Shown here: in pieces, positions 17,333 to 24,847 of the stretch | Numbering within the stretch: the first letter of the stretch is position 1 | How the letters are laid out: every line of letters begins with the position of its first letter | Assembly (NCBI RefSeq): GCF_014639275.1 | Contig: NZ_BMFW01000015.1 | Coordinates: forward strand, 1-64,000 | DNA length: 64,000 bases | Source of the DNA: Arthrobacter liuii | GTDB taxonomy: Bacteria; Actinomycetota; Actinomycetes; Actinomycetales; Micrococcaceae | Reading direction: 5' to 3' | The notes under the pieces: model-generated | Database searches by the model: none | The model's input: the letters and a program-made list of their open reading frames with translations, nothing else | Told to the model about the DNA's origin: nothing | Position numbers and translations under genes: made by a program

Positions 17333-17347
17333 ACGTCGGGACCATCA

Positions 17348-19312
17348 GTGAACGAGTCAGCACGCACACCGTTGCATCGGGAGGACAGCCTGCCGGTGGA
17401 TAACCGGCGTGTCCTAAGCGGGCGCTACGAGCTGGGTGATCTCATTGGCCGCGGCGGCATGGCGGATGTCTACCGTGGGACCGATACCCGCCTTGGCAGG
17501 ACCGTTGCCATCAAGCTGCTCCGGCCCGACATGGCCAGGGACCCGCAGTTCCAGGCACGGTTCAAGCGTGAAGCGCAGGCCGTTGCTGCCCTGAACCACC
17601 CCTCCATCGTTGCCATCTTCGATACCGGGGAACACGTGGTCCACGACGGCACCGCAGAGGACGTCCGGGTACCCTACATCGTCATGGAATATGTTGAGGG
17701 CAAGACCCTGCGCGAACTGATCCGTGCCAATGAGGTCACCATCAGCCAGGCCATCGACTACTGCCTTGGCGTCCTCGGCGCCCTCGAATACAGCCACAAG
17801 GCCGGCATTGTGCACCGGGACATCAAGCCTGCCAATGTGATGTATTGCCCGGGCCCCAACTCGGTGAAGGTGATGGACTTCGGCATTGCCCGCGCCATCG
17901 CAGATTCCTCCGCCACCATGACCCAGACCCAGGCAGTGGTGGGAACGGCCCAATACCTCTCGCCGGAGCAGGCCCGCGGTGAAACCGTTGACGCCCGGAG
18001 CGACCTCTACTCCGCGGCGTGCCTGCTCTACGAAATGCTGACCTCGCGGCCGCCGTTCGTCGGGGACAGCCCGGTGTCCGTGGCCTACCAGCACGTACGC
18101 GAAATTCCTGAGCCGGCCAGCAGCCTCAACGCGGACGTGTCACCAGCGCTGGATACCGTCCTTGCCAAGGCCCTGCAGAAGAACCGGGACGACAGGTTCC
18201 AGGACGCCGCCGCCTTCCGGCGCGCCCTGCGGGCTGCAAAGGCAGGAGTTGCTGTCCCGGCAGTACCGGCGTCGGAGGCACCCACGGACCCGAATGACCA
18301 CGTTCCCCAAGCGTCACCTCCCACGGAGGCATTCGCGGCAGCCGGCGCAAGCTTCCTTGATGAGGCACCCACCGGGCAGCTGGCCGCCACCACCCTCTTC
18401 CATGACGACGGCACACCAGCTGTTCCGCTGGAAGTGGCGGATGAGCACGGCGAAGATGACCACGGCGCCGGGGCACTCCCGCTTGGCTTCCTCCCGGAAC
18501 GTGAGCGCACCACGCGGCAGAAGTCCCGGCGTCGTGCCTGGATCGCGACGCTGGTGATCTTCACCCTGCTGATCCTCGCCGGCGGCGGATTGTGGCTGTA
18601 CCAAACGGTGAACCGGCCCGCTCCCGCTCCGCCCAAGGTATCCATCCCGTCGGTGGCGTCCATGTCGGAAACCGCTGCACTCCAGGAACTGTACAATTCA
18701 GGCCTTCACCCCAGGATCGCACGGTCTAGAAATGACACGGTGCCCAAGGGGACCGCCATCGGGACGGATCCCGCGGCGGGCGGTTCGCTGGATCCGGGGG
18801 CCGAGGTAATCCTCAACGTCTCCGACGGACCCAGTTCGGTGAAGGTCCCGGACAGCCTCCCGGGCAAGACTGAAGCGGCGGCACGGGACATCCTGCGCCA
18901 GGTGGGACTGGTCGGCGCCCCGTCAACCATCACCGCCAACAGCGCCACCGTTCCGGCCGGGATTGTCATCACCTCCAATCCCTCACCGGGGCAAAGCGTC
19001 GGCGTGGGCACCAGCGTGGAGCTCATCGTCTCCACGGGCAAGGTGGTTGTACCGGAACTGCGTGGCCTCAACCGCGAAGAGGCCGAAGCCGCACTGAAGG
19101 AACTCGGCCTGGTGCCGTCGGTGACCGAGGTGGAAAACTCCCAGGTGGAGCCCGGCAAGGTCACGGACCAGAGCGACCCCGTCAACGCCGCGGTTGCCCA
19201 GGGAAAGACCATCACCATCGTGGTGGCCAAGGCTCCTGCGCCGCCGCCGGCGCCAACGGAAACACCGACGCCCACACCTACGCCGACGCCGAAGCCCACC
19301 AAAAGGGGCTGA
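17348..19312 (+). CDS. pknB: Ser/Thr protein kinase PknB with three PASTA domains
   Basis: The kinase domain spans residues ~27-290 (GRGGMADVYRGTD, VAIKLLRPD, IVHRDIKPANV, VMDFGIAR, GTAQYLSPEQ; the activation loop has the Thr-rich SSATMTQTQAVVGTA). A transmembrane helix follows (WIATLVIFTLLILAGGGLWLY, around 399-419). The outer part has three PASTA repeats (about 435-500, 501-570, 571-638), one fewer than the usual four, and a Pro/Thr tail. PknB binds muropeptides/lipid II and phosphorylates wall and division proteins. It is the last gene of the fhaA operon. Confidence 0.95.
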   Translation: MNESARTPLHREDSLPVDNRRVLSGRYELGDLIGRGGMADVYRGTDTRLGRTVAIKLLRPDMARDPQFQARFKREAQAVAALNHPSIVAIFDTGEHVVHDGTAEDVRVPYIVMEYVEGKTLRELIRANEVTISQAIDYCLGVLGALEYSHKAGIVHRDIKPANVMYCPGPNSVKVMDFGIARAIADSSATMTQTQAVVGTAQYLSPEQARGETVDARSDLYSAACLLYEMLTSRPPFVGDSPVSVAYQHVREIPEPASSLNADVSPALDTVLAKALQKNRDDRFQDAAAFRRALRAAKAGVAVPAVPASEAPTDPNDHVPQASPPTEAFAAAGASFLDEAPTGQLAATTLFHDDGTPAVPLEVADEHGEDDHGAGALPLGFLPERERTTRQKSRRRAWIATLVIFTLLILAGGGLWLYQTVNRPAPAPPKVSIPSVASMSETAALQELYNSGLHPRIARSRNDTVPKGTAIGTDPAAGGSLDPGAEVILNVSDGPSSVKVPDSLPGKTEAAARDILRQVGLVGAPSTITANSATVPAGIVITSNPSPGQSVGVGTSVELIVSTGKVVVPELRGLNREEAEAALKELGLVPSVTEVENSQVEPGKVTDQSDPVNAAVAQGKTITIVVAKAPAPPPAPTETPTPTPTPTPKPTKRG

Positions 19313-19314
19313 CG

Positions 19315-19329
19315 TCCCCCGCTGGGGGA
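19315..19329. terminator. Short GC hairpin between pknB and pabA
   Basis: TCCCCC (19315-19320) pairs with GGGGGA (19324-19329) around a GCT loop, in the 27-base gap between the convergent genes. No T-run is present, so terminator activity is uncertain. Confidence 0.35.
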
Positions 19330-19339
19330 ACGGGCCCGG

Positions 19340-19981
19340 CTAGTGCTGGATGAGGGGGCTCAGTTTCGCGGCACGCGCGGCCGCGCCTTTCATGCCCAGC
19401 GACTCCAGCCAGTTGCCGAGCATCTGGTACCCGCCCTCGGTGAGCACCGATTCGGGGTGGAACTGAACCCCGCACAGGGGTGCCGTCCGGTGCTGCAGTC
19501 CCATGACCACGCCTGACGCGGTTTGTGCCGTGATTTCCAGGACATCGGGAATGGATTCCCGGACCGCTGCCAGCGAATGGTAGCGGGTGGCGGTGACGGG
19601 GGAGGGGAGTCCCGCAAAAACACTGGTGCCGATATGCTCCACTTGGGATGTCTTGCCGTGCATGAGTTCGGGGGCGTGGGTCACCTTGCCGCCGAAGGCT
19701 TCCGCCAGTGCCTGATGGCCCAGGCACACGCCAAACATGGGAACGCTGTTTTCGCCGCACCACTTGATCAGCTCGATGCAGATCCCCGCCTCGGCAGGGT
19801 TTCCGGGACCGGGAGAAATCAGGACGCCGTCCCGGGTGCCTGCAAGTTCGATCGCCTCGGCCAGGGTGACGTCGTCGTTGCGGACAACGGTGGTTTCGGC
19901 GCCGAGTTCCTGAAGGTAGCCCACCAGGGTGTAGACGAAGCTGTCGTAGTTATCCACTACGAGGATCTTGGTTGTGGTCAT
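19340..19981 (-). CDS. pabA: Glutamine amidotransferase, anthranilate/aminodeoxychorismate synthase component II
   Basis: The 213-residue class I amidotransferase has ILVVDNYDSFVYTLVGYL at the start, SPGPGNPAEAG, the nucleophile Cys86 in MFGVCLGHQALAEAFGG, and a His-Glu pair in VQFHPESVLTEGG. This family releases ammonia from glutamine for p-aminobenzoate or anthranilate synthesis. The locus next to pknB and crgA is the usual actinobacterial one, annotated as pabA or trpG; no component I is adjacent. The ATG at 19981 overlaps the upstream small gene by 4 bases. Confidence 0.92.
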   Translation of the reverse strand: MTTTKILVVDNYDSFVYTLVGYLQELGAETTVVRNDDVTLAEAIELAGTRDGVLISPGPGNPAEAGICIELIKWCGENSVPMFGVCLGHQALAEAFGGKVTHAPELMHGKTSQVEHIGTSVFAGLPSPVTATRYHSLAAVRESIPDVLEITAQTASGVVMGLQHRTAPLCGVQFHPESVLTEGGYQMLGNWLESLGMKGAAARAAKLSPLIQH

Positions 19982-20148
19982 GGCTGGTCTGTGGAACCAA
20001 TCGTTGAGTCGGTGAATTGGGTGAAATGGGACATCCAGGGGAAAAGGAACTGGACCATCAATACCAGGGCAATGAAGACCAGCACCAACGAGATGACGAT
20101 CCTGAGCCAGAGCGGTCCGGGGAGGTGGCGGAAAATCCAGGGGTACAC
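19978..20148 (-). CDS. 56-aa single-pass membrane peptide between sortase E and pabA
   Basis: A GTG at 20148 is preceded by AAGGAG (20155-20160, minus strand) at six bases. The product is VYPWIFRHLPGPLWLRIV... with one transmembrane helix (about residues 15-37) followed by FPWMSHF and a polar tail. The stop overlaps the pabA start (ATGA), and the start lies just after the sortase stop at 20151. The W-R-x-L-P-G-P-x-W start and F-P-W-x-S/x end recall a small actinobacterial family at this exact locus. Function unknown; it may assist the sortase. Confidence 0.8.
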   Translation of the reverse strand: MYPWIFRHLPGPLWLRIVISLVLVFIALVLMVQFLFPWMSHFTQFTDSTIGSTDQP

Positions 20149-20150
20149 GG

Positions 20151-20939
20151 TCAGCTCCTTCCGGTGGCTGCTGCCACCTGGGCTGCGATCTCGGCCGGCG
20201 GTCCGGCTGCAGCCGGGCGCCAGCTGTCCAGCAGGGCATAGGCGATGATGCGTTCTTCCGCGCCGAAGCGGGGGTTGCAGCTTGTCATCGTGAGGTAGCT
20301 TTCGGTGGGCGCGGCGCCCGGCTGGGTCGGCACCGGTTCCAGGACGTCCGTGCGGGAGGGCATCACGATCTGGTTGTTCCGGAAAACGTAAACGTAATAG
20401 CCGTCCTTGGTCTGGACGTAGATCTTGTCGCCGGGCACCAGCGTGTGGATATTGTCCAGCACTGCACCGTGCGTCTGGCGGTGGCCGGCAACGGCGAAAT
20501 TGCCTACCGCACCGGGCATCGCCGTATTGCTGTAATGCCCAAGGCCGAGCGTGTCCAGGACGTCCTGGCTGGTCCCCTGGACAATGGGGCGGGTGTAGGT
20601 AGGGCCGAACCGGGGGATGTACATGATGCCAATGGTCCCGGCGTGGCCCGGAGCGGTTCCCACCACGGGCTTGCCGAAATCCTGAGCCGCTGCAGGTGGC
20701 GCCGGCGTTGCTGAGGGAGCGGGTGCGGCACTGCCGAGGTCCTGGGCGAATTCCTTGATGACCTGGCTCTGCTTGGCGTCGGACTCGACGTTAGTCCACC
20801 ACAGCTGCCATGCCACGAAGAGAAGAAGGATGACGCCGGCAGTGATCAGTAGTTCACCCAGCACCTGGATGGTGCCGCGCAGGACGGCGCGACGGGGTGC
20901 GGGCGCAGTGGCAGTCCCCACCTTCTCCTGCAATACCAC
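20151..20939 (-). CDS. Class E sortase
   Basis: The 262-residue protein has an N-terminal signal anchor (LGELLITAGVILLLFVAWQLWW, residues ~27-48), an Ala/Pro linker, and a sortase barrel with the catalytic His163 (AVAGHRQTHG), Cys221 (YLTMTSCNPRF) and Arg230 (EERIIAYALL). Class E enzymes anchor LAxTG-type proteins to peptidoglycan or lipid-linked wall in high-GC Gram-positives. GTG start. No sortase substrate with a clear sorting signal is seen in the window. Confidence 0.93.
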   Translation of the reverse strand: MVLQEKVGTATAPAPRRAVLRGTIQVLGELLITAGVILLLFVAWQLWWTNVESDAKQSQVIKEFAQDLGSAAPAPSATPAPPAAAQDFGKPVVGTAPGHAGTIGIMYIPRFGPTYTRPIVQGTSQDVLDTLGLGHYSNTAMPGAVGNFAVAGHRQTHGAVLDNIHTLVPGDKIYVQTKDGYYVYVFRNNQIVMPSRTDVLEPVPTQPGAAPTESYLTMTSCNPRFGAEERIIAYALLDSWRPAAAGPPAEIAAQVAAATGRS

Positions 20940-21131
20940 GCGTTCTCCTCCGGGCGTTTGCCCTGGCAGTTCCCCGGCCAGGCCGGCACCGACTGCCCAT
21001 CAACTGCGGCTAGAATTGGCTGCTAGTAAGAATCCAGATTTGACCAAGATCGCGCAGACCGCTGGCAATTTCCTTCTTGCAGGATACCAAGCCCGGGACG
21101 CCGAGCTTGCCCAGCCCGCCAAGGAGAGCCA

Positions 21132-21383
21132 GTGCCCGAGTCAAAGCCGCGCAAGAAGACCGCCAGCACCGCCCAGCCGGCTTCACCGCAGGCCTACAAG
21201 CCCAACCCAGTGTGGTTCAAGCCGGTCATGTTTGGCCTCATGATCATTGGCCTGTTCTGGATCATCACCTTCTACATCAGCGAAGGGCGCTTCCCGGTCC
21301 AGGCCTGGCAGTCCTGGAACATCGTGGCCGGCTTCGGCATTGCCATCGTCGGATTCCTCATGACCACCCGCTGGCGTTCCTAG
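21132..21383 (+). CDS. crgA: Cell division protein CrgA
   Basis: The 83-residue protein has a basic N-terminus (PESKPRKKTA), then NPVWFKPVMFGLMIIGLFWIITFYIS and WNIVAGFGIAIVGFLMTTRW, the two-helix layout and conserved NPxW and TRW motifs of CrgA. CrgA links FtsZ and FtsI/FtsQ at the septum. GTG start with AAGGAG (21120-21125). It is divergent from the sortase gene, with a 190-base gap holding both promoters. Confidence 0.96.
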   Translation: MPESKPRKKTASTAQPASPQAYKPNPVWFKPVMFGLMIIGLFWIITFYISEGRFPVQAWQSWNIVAGFGIAIVGFLMTTRWRS

Positions 21384-21402
21384 CGCCGTAGGGCTTTTCA
21401 GG

Positions 21403-22017
21403 ATGACCACACTGGTTCCCGGTTCCGCGGGAGTAATCGTCGGCGAGGATGGCCTGGCCCGTCCCGCCTGGGCTGCCACAGACCCGCTCATGCGGAACTA
21501 CTATGACCAGGAATGGGGGCTGCCCGTCACTGACGAGCAGGGGATGTACGAACGAATCTGCCTGGAGGGCTTCCAGGCAGGACTTTCGTGGGCCACCATC
21601 CTGCGCAAGCGCCCTGCTTTCCGTTCCGCCTTTGCCGGGTTCGATCCCGAGGCCGTGGCCCTGTTCAGCAACGCCGACGTGGAGCGGCTGATGCAGGACC
21701 CAGGCATCATCAGGAACCGGTTGAAGATCCTTGCCGCGGTCAAGAACGCGCAGGCCACCTTGGAGCTTCGAAACGACGGCGGCCTGGTGGACTTTGTCTG
21801 GGGCTTCCGCCCGGCGAGTACCCCGCAGCCGCGGCGGCCAGCCGATATCCCCACCCAGTCGGCGGAGTCAGTGGCCTTGTCCCAGGCGCTCCGGAAACGT
21901 GGCTTCTCCTTTGTGGGGCCCACCACCATGTTCGCCCTGATGGAGGCAGTGGGCATAGTGGATACCCATCTCCTGGCCAGCCACCGCCGGGGGTCCTCCG
22001 GCATCTGGCCCGGCTAG
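21403..22017 (+). CDS. tag: DNA-3-methyladenine glycosylase I (Tag) family, zinc ligands missing
   Basis: The 204-residue protein aligns by eye with Tag: DPLMRNYYDQEWGLPVTDEQGMYERICLEGFQAGLSW, with the active-site Glu in ICLEG. RLMQDPGIIRNRLKI and RGFSFVGPTTMFALMEAVGIVDTHL follow. In E. coli Tag a Cys4/His17/His175/Cys179 zinc snap joins the ends. Here the first Cys position is in ARPAWAATD, the His is Tyr (NYYDQ), and the last Cys is Ser (ASHRR); only the His in DTHLL remains. It is probably an active glycosylase fold without zinc, but the substrate could differ. Confidence 0.85.
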   Translation: MTTLVPGSAGVIVGEDGLARPAWAATDPLMRNYYDQEWGLPVTDEQGMYERICLEGFQAGLSWATILRKRPAFRSAFAGFDPEAVALFSNADVERLMQDPGIIRNRLKILAAVKNAQATLELRNDGGLVDFVWGFRPASTPQPRRPADIPTQSAESVALSQALRKRGFSFVGPTTMFALMEAVGIVDTHLLASHRRGSSGIWPG

Positions 22018-22249
22018 GAGTGCCCACCCCGCTGCCGGTTATCCCCAGCTGTTCGGAAGGTTATCCACAGTGTGGAAAACCTTCCTACCCCATTCCGGGC
22101 CACGCAGCCGCCGCCGCTGGCAGCGCCAATCTGCGGTGCTATTGCCCGGACGCGCACGGTTAGCAACCGTTATTAACAGTGTGGAATACCTGTGGATAAA
22201 CCAGGTCCGGGGCGTGGACGGGCGTCCGGCACGGAACCGCCGGTGGCTA
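22018..22249. other. Left part of a DnaA-box cluster, non-coding
   Basis: Between the Tag-like and AhpD-like genes, which are convergent, there are two perfect DnaA boxes: TTATCCACA at 22061-22069 (plus) and TGTGGATAA at 22191-22199 (minus-oriented). A near match TTATCCCCA lies at 22039-22047. A 14-base block TTATTAACAGTGTG (22170-22183) recurs in the gap on the other side of the AhpD-like gene. No terminator hairpin is evident. Confidence 0.75.
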
Positions 22250-22714
22250 CTAGCGGTCCCGCCTGACGGGGTGGTGGCTGGTGATGGAAACCCGGTTGAA
22301 GGCGTTCATCGTCACGGCAACCCAACTTACAGCCGAAAACTCCTGCGCCGTGAGGCATTCCCGCGCGTACGCCTCCTCGTGCTCCCGTGACCGCTCATCC
22401 GGAAGTTCGGTGATGCTCTCCACCAGTGCCAGCGCGGCCCGTTCCTTGTCCGTGAAGAGCGCGGTTTCGCGCCATGCCGGCAACACCGCCAGCCGCTGCG
22501 GAGTCTCTCCTGCCTCACCGGCTTTGCGCACGTGAAGATCAAGGCAGTAGGCGCAGCCGTTGATCTGGGAAATCCGGACGTTGAGGAGTTCCAGCAGGCC
22601 CCGCCCGATTCCTGCTTCTTCTGCTGCTTCCTGGACCTTGAGGCCCAGGCCGCTGATCGCTTTCCACAGGACCGGATGCTGTTTGTCCAAGTACAGATGC
22701 TCGGTGACGCTCAC
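22250..22714 (-). CDS. Carboxymuconolactone decarboxylase / AhpD-like protein
   Basis: The 154-residue all-helical protein carries the AhpD-type redox site in INGCAYCLDLHVRKA (C-x-x-C-x-x-x-H) and later LVESITELPDE and VAVTMNAFNRVSI. Such proteins act as alkylhydroperoxidase or thiol-redox factors. The GTG at 22714 has AAGGA at 5 bases; the frame is open to a TTG at 22750. The gene lies between two stretches of DnaA boxes, so its promoter region is inside the cluster. Confidence 0.85.
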   Translation of the reverse strand: MSVTEHLYLDKQHPVLWKAISGLGLKVQEAAEEAGIGRGLLELLNVRISQINGCAYCLDLHVRKAGEAGETPQRLAVLPAWRETALFTDKERAALALVESITELPDERSREHEEAYARECLTAQEFSAVSWVAVTMNAFNRVSITSHHPVRRDR

Positions 22715-23200
22715 GGGTGTCCTTGTCGCTTTGAACGGCTTGGCAGGCAACCATCATAGGCAGGAAGGGCACCTGCACCCCTTGTGCCTCTTATCCACTT
22801 ACCAACATCGCAATACCCACAAGTTATCCACAGCTGTGGGAAACAGGGTGGAAATCCTTCCCCGGTGGGCTCTCCACCCTACTCCCGTAGCCCCGGAGCA
22901 CTCGGAACTACAGGCTTGTCACTTATTAACAGTGTGCATAACGCTGTCGATAACCTCGGCATGGGGCTCATATAAGAGTCCACGCCGCACTTCAGCACCA
23001 TACTTTTCCACAGAACGTCCCAGATATCGCCGGTTATCCACTTACGCACACGGATATTCCCACAGATTATCCACAGGTGTGGAGAACGTGCACCGAAAAA
23101 CCGGTCACCGCCGTGTTGAAGCAGTGATGGCGGGATGGCGCACCTGAACTACACAGATGTAAGTTACCAACATTGTGGATAAGCCCTGTGGAAAACAGCT
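22715..23200. other. Right part of the DnaA-box cluster (putative datA-like locus)
   Basis: A 486-base gene-free stretch with perfect boxes TTATCCACA at 22824-22832 and 23067-23075 and TGTGGATAA at 23174-23182. One-mismatch boxes are TTATCCACT at 22791-22799 and 23034-23042, TGTGCATAA at 22933-22941 and TGTCGATAA at 22945-22953. TTATTAACAGTGTG recurs at 22923-22936. The stretch is visibly lower in GC than the genes around it. It may titrate DnaA, regulate the AhpD-like gene, or act in origin control. No ORF with good codon bias is present. Confidence 0.75.
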
Positions 23201-23231
23201 ATGCCCCCGGCACCTTTGGTGCCGGGGGCAT
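23201..23231 (-). terminator. Strong hairpin downstream of the rhomboid gene
   Basis: Arms ATGCCCCCGGCACC (23201-23214) and GGTGCCGGGGGCAT (23218-23231) form a perfect 14-bp stem with a 3-base loop, 28 bases after the rhomboid stop. The minus-strand tail has a short T-run (GTTTTCC). It also insulates the DnaA-box cluster from read-through. Confidence 0.7.
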
Positions 23232-23258
23232 AGCCCGTTCAAGAAAAGATGGCGGCCT

Positions 23259-24137
23259 TTAAAGCGTCACACGTACCCAACTCACGGCAATAAGAAGTGC
23301 AAGCACGGCAGCGAGGCCCAACGCCTGGAGGAGGCCCTGCCGGCGGCCGCGCGGTGTGTAGGCAAGGACTGCAGCGCAGAGTCCGCCGGTGATAAGGCCG
23401 CCCAAGTGGGCCTGCCAGGCAATGTGGGGGATAAGGAAACCGATAACGCCGTTGATCGCGATCAGGACCCACAACTGCCGGGTATCGCCGCCCCGCTGCC
23501 GTTGGACCAGCAGCATGGCGCCGAAGAGGCCGAAGATGGCGCCGGAAGCGCCCACCAGTCCAACAAGTCCCTGCCCTGGCACCAGCAACGGGTTCAGCAG
23601 CAGATAACCGACTGAACCACCAATAGCGGAGATCAGGTACAGCGCCAGGAACCGGATCCGGCCGAGTACGGGTTCAAGGGCCTGCCCAAAAATCCAGAGC
23701 GTGTACATGTTCAGGAGGATGTGCAGCAGCGAATCCGGGGAATGGAGGAAGGCCGACGTGATCATCCGCCACGGCTCGAATGCACCGTACTGCGGCGCGG
23801 CAAAAATGTTGTTGTAGGCGAACTGCTTGTACACCCAGTCGCCGGGTATGAGCATTTGCAGGGCGTAAACGACAACGCACGCTGCGATGATGCCGTACGT
23901 CACCAAGGGCCTGCCCGTGGCAACGGCGCCGCCGTAGACCGACCGTACCTCCGCCGTCGTACGTTTTGTTTCGTTGACGCAGTCAACACATTGGAATCCG
24001 ACGGCGGCCGCCCGCTGGCAGTCCGGGCATGCCGGGCGGCCGCAGCGCTGGCAACGCACATAGGACGGCCGGTCCGGATGCCGGGGGCAGACCGGGACCT
24101 GGGCGGACGGCTCAGCCGACGGAATTCCGTATGTCAT
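23259..24137 (-). CDS. Rhomboid family intramembrane serine protease
   Basis: The 292-residue protein has a cytosolic zinc-ribbon/B-box-like start (Cys 17, 29, 32, 37, 40, 50 and 53), then a six-helix rhomboid core. The catalytic dyad is Ser198 in GLVGASGAIFG and His244 in WQAHLGGLITG; an HxxxN-type element is SLLHILLNMYTLW. It cleaves single-pass membrane proteins; the substrate is unknown. It follows the cyclophilin gene by 9 bases and may be co-transcribed with it. Confidence 0.93.
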   Translation of the reverse strand: MTYGIPSAEPSAQVPVCPRHPDRPSYVRCQRCGRPACPDCQRAAAVGFQCVDCVNETKRTTAEVRSVYGGAVATGRPLVTYGIIAACVVVYALQMLIPGDWVYKQFAYNNIFAAPQYGAFEPWRMITSAFLHSPDSLLHILLNMYTLWIFGQALEPVLGRIRFLALYLISAIGGSVGYLLLNPLLVPGQGLVGLVGASGAIFGLFGAMLLVQRQRGGDTRQLWVLIAINGVIGFLIPHIAWQAHLGGLITGGLCAAVLAYTPRGRRQGLLQALGLAAVLALLIAVSWVRVTL

Positions 24138-24146
24138 GGCGGAGCG

Positions 24147-24692
24147 TTACAGCTGTTCGATGTCGATGCTGTTGATGGTGACGTCCTCAACCGGGCGGTC
24201 GCCCATGCCGGTGCGGACGCCCTCGATTGCGTCAACGACCTTCTTGGATTCCTCGTCAGCCACTTCACCGAAGATGGTGTGCTTGCCCTGGAGCCAGTCC
24301 GTAGGGATGGTGGTGATGAAGAACTGTGAACCGTTGGTGCCCTTGCCCATCTGGATGCCTGCGTTGGCCATGGCGAGCTTGTAAGGCTGGTTGAAGCTCA
24401 GTTCCGGGTGGATTTCATCGTCGAAGCGGTAGCCGGGGCCACCGGTTCCACGGCCCAGGGGATCGCCCGCCTGGATCATGAAGTCCTTGATGATGCGGTG
24501 GAAGATGGTTCCGTCGTACAGCGGAGTGCCGGTCTTGTCCTCACCGGTTTCCGGGTGGGTCCACGCCTGTTCGCCGGTTGACAGGCCGACGAAATTCTTG
24601 ACCGTCTTGGGCGCGTGGTTGCCGAAGAGGTTAACCACGATGTCGCCGAGGCTGGTGTGGATGGTTGCTTTTGCGGTTGCGATGGCAGTCAT
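24147..24692 (-). CDS. ppiA: Peptidyl-prolyl cis-trans isomerase (cyclophilin)
   Basis: The 181-residue cytosolic cyclophilin shows ATIHTSLGDIVVNLFGNHAPKTVKNFVGLS, FHRIIKDFMIQAGDP with the catalytic Arg, and NAGIQMGKGTNGSQFFITT. No signal peptide is present. The ATG at 24692 (MTAIATAKATIH) is the natural domain start; the frame also runs to 24728. It sits just upstream of the rhomboid gene, a common actinobacterial neighbour. Confidence 0.94.
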   Translation of the reverse strand: MTAIATAKATIHTSLGDIVVNLFGNHAPKTVKNFVGLSTGEQAWTHPETGEDKTGTPLYDGTIFHRIIKDFMIQAGDPLGRGTGGPGYRFDDEIHPELSFNQPYKLAMANAGIQMGKGTNGSQFFITTIPTDWLQGKHTIFGEVADEESKKVVDAIEGVRTGMGDRPVEDVTINSIDIEQL

Positions 24693-24847
24693 AGGCCCCA
24701 TTCTTCCATGCCGGGTATGGGCAGCCACGGCTGCGGGGACAGTTCCGCGCTGGGTGAAATCCCCCTAAAATCCGCAGAGTGAATAGCCCGTGATGATCTG
24801 GGCACGTAGGCTAGCGACAGAACCGTCACATTAATCGGGAGGTAGTT

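Noticed and set aside
19950..19958. Single DnaA-like TTATCCACT inside pabA
   Set aside because: An isolated one-mismatch box within coding sequence, with no neighbours, is expected by chance.
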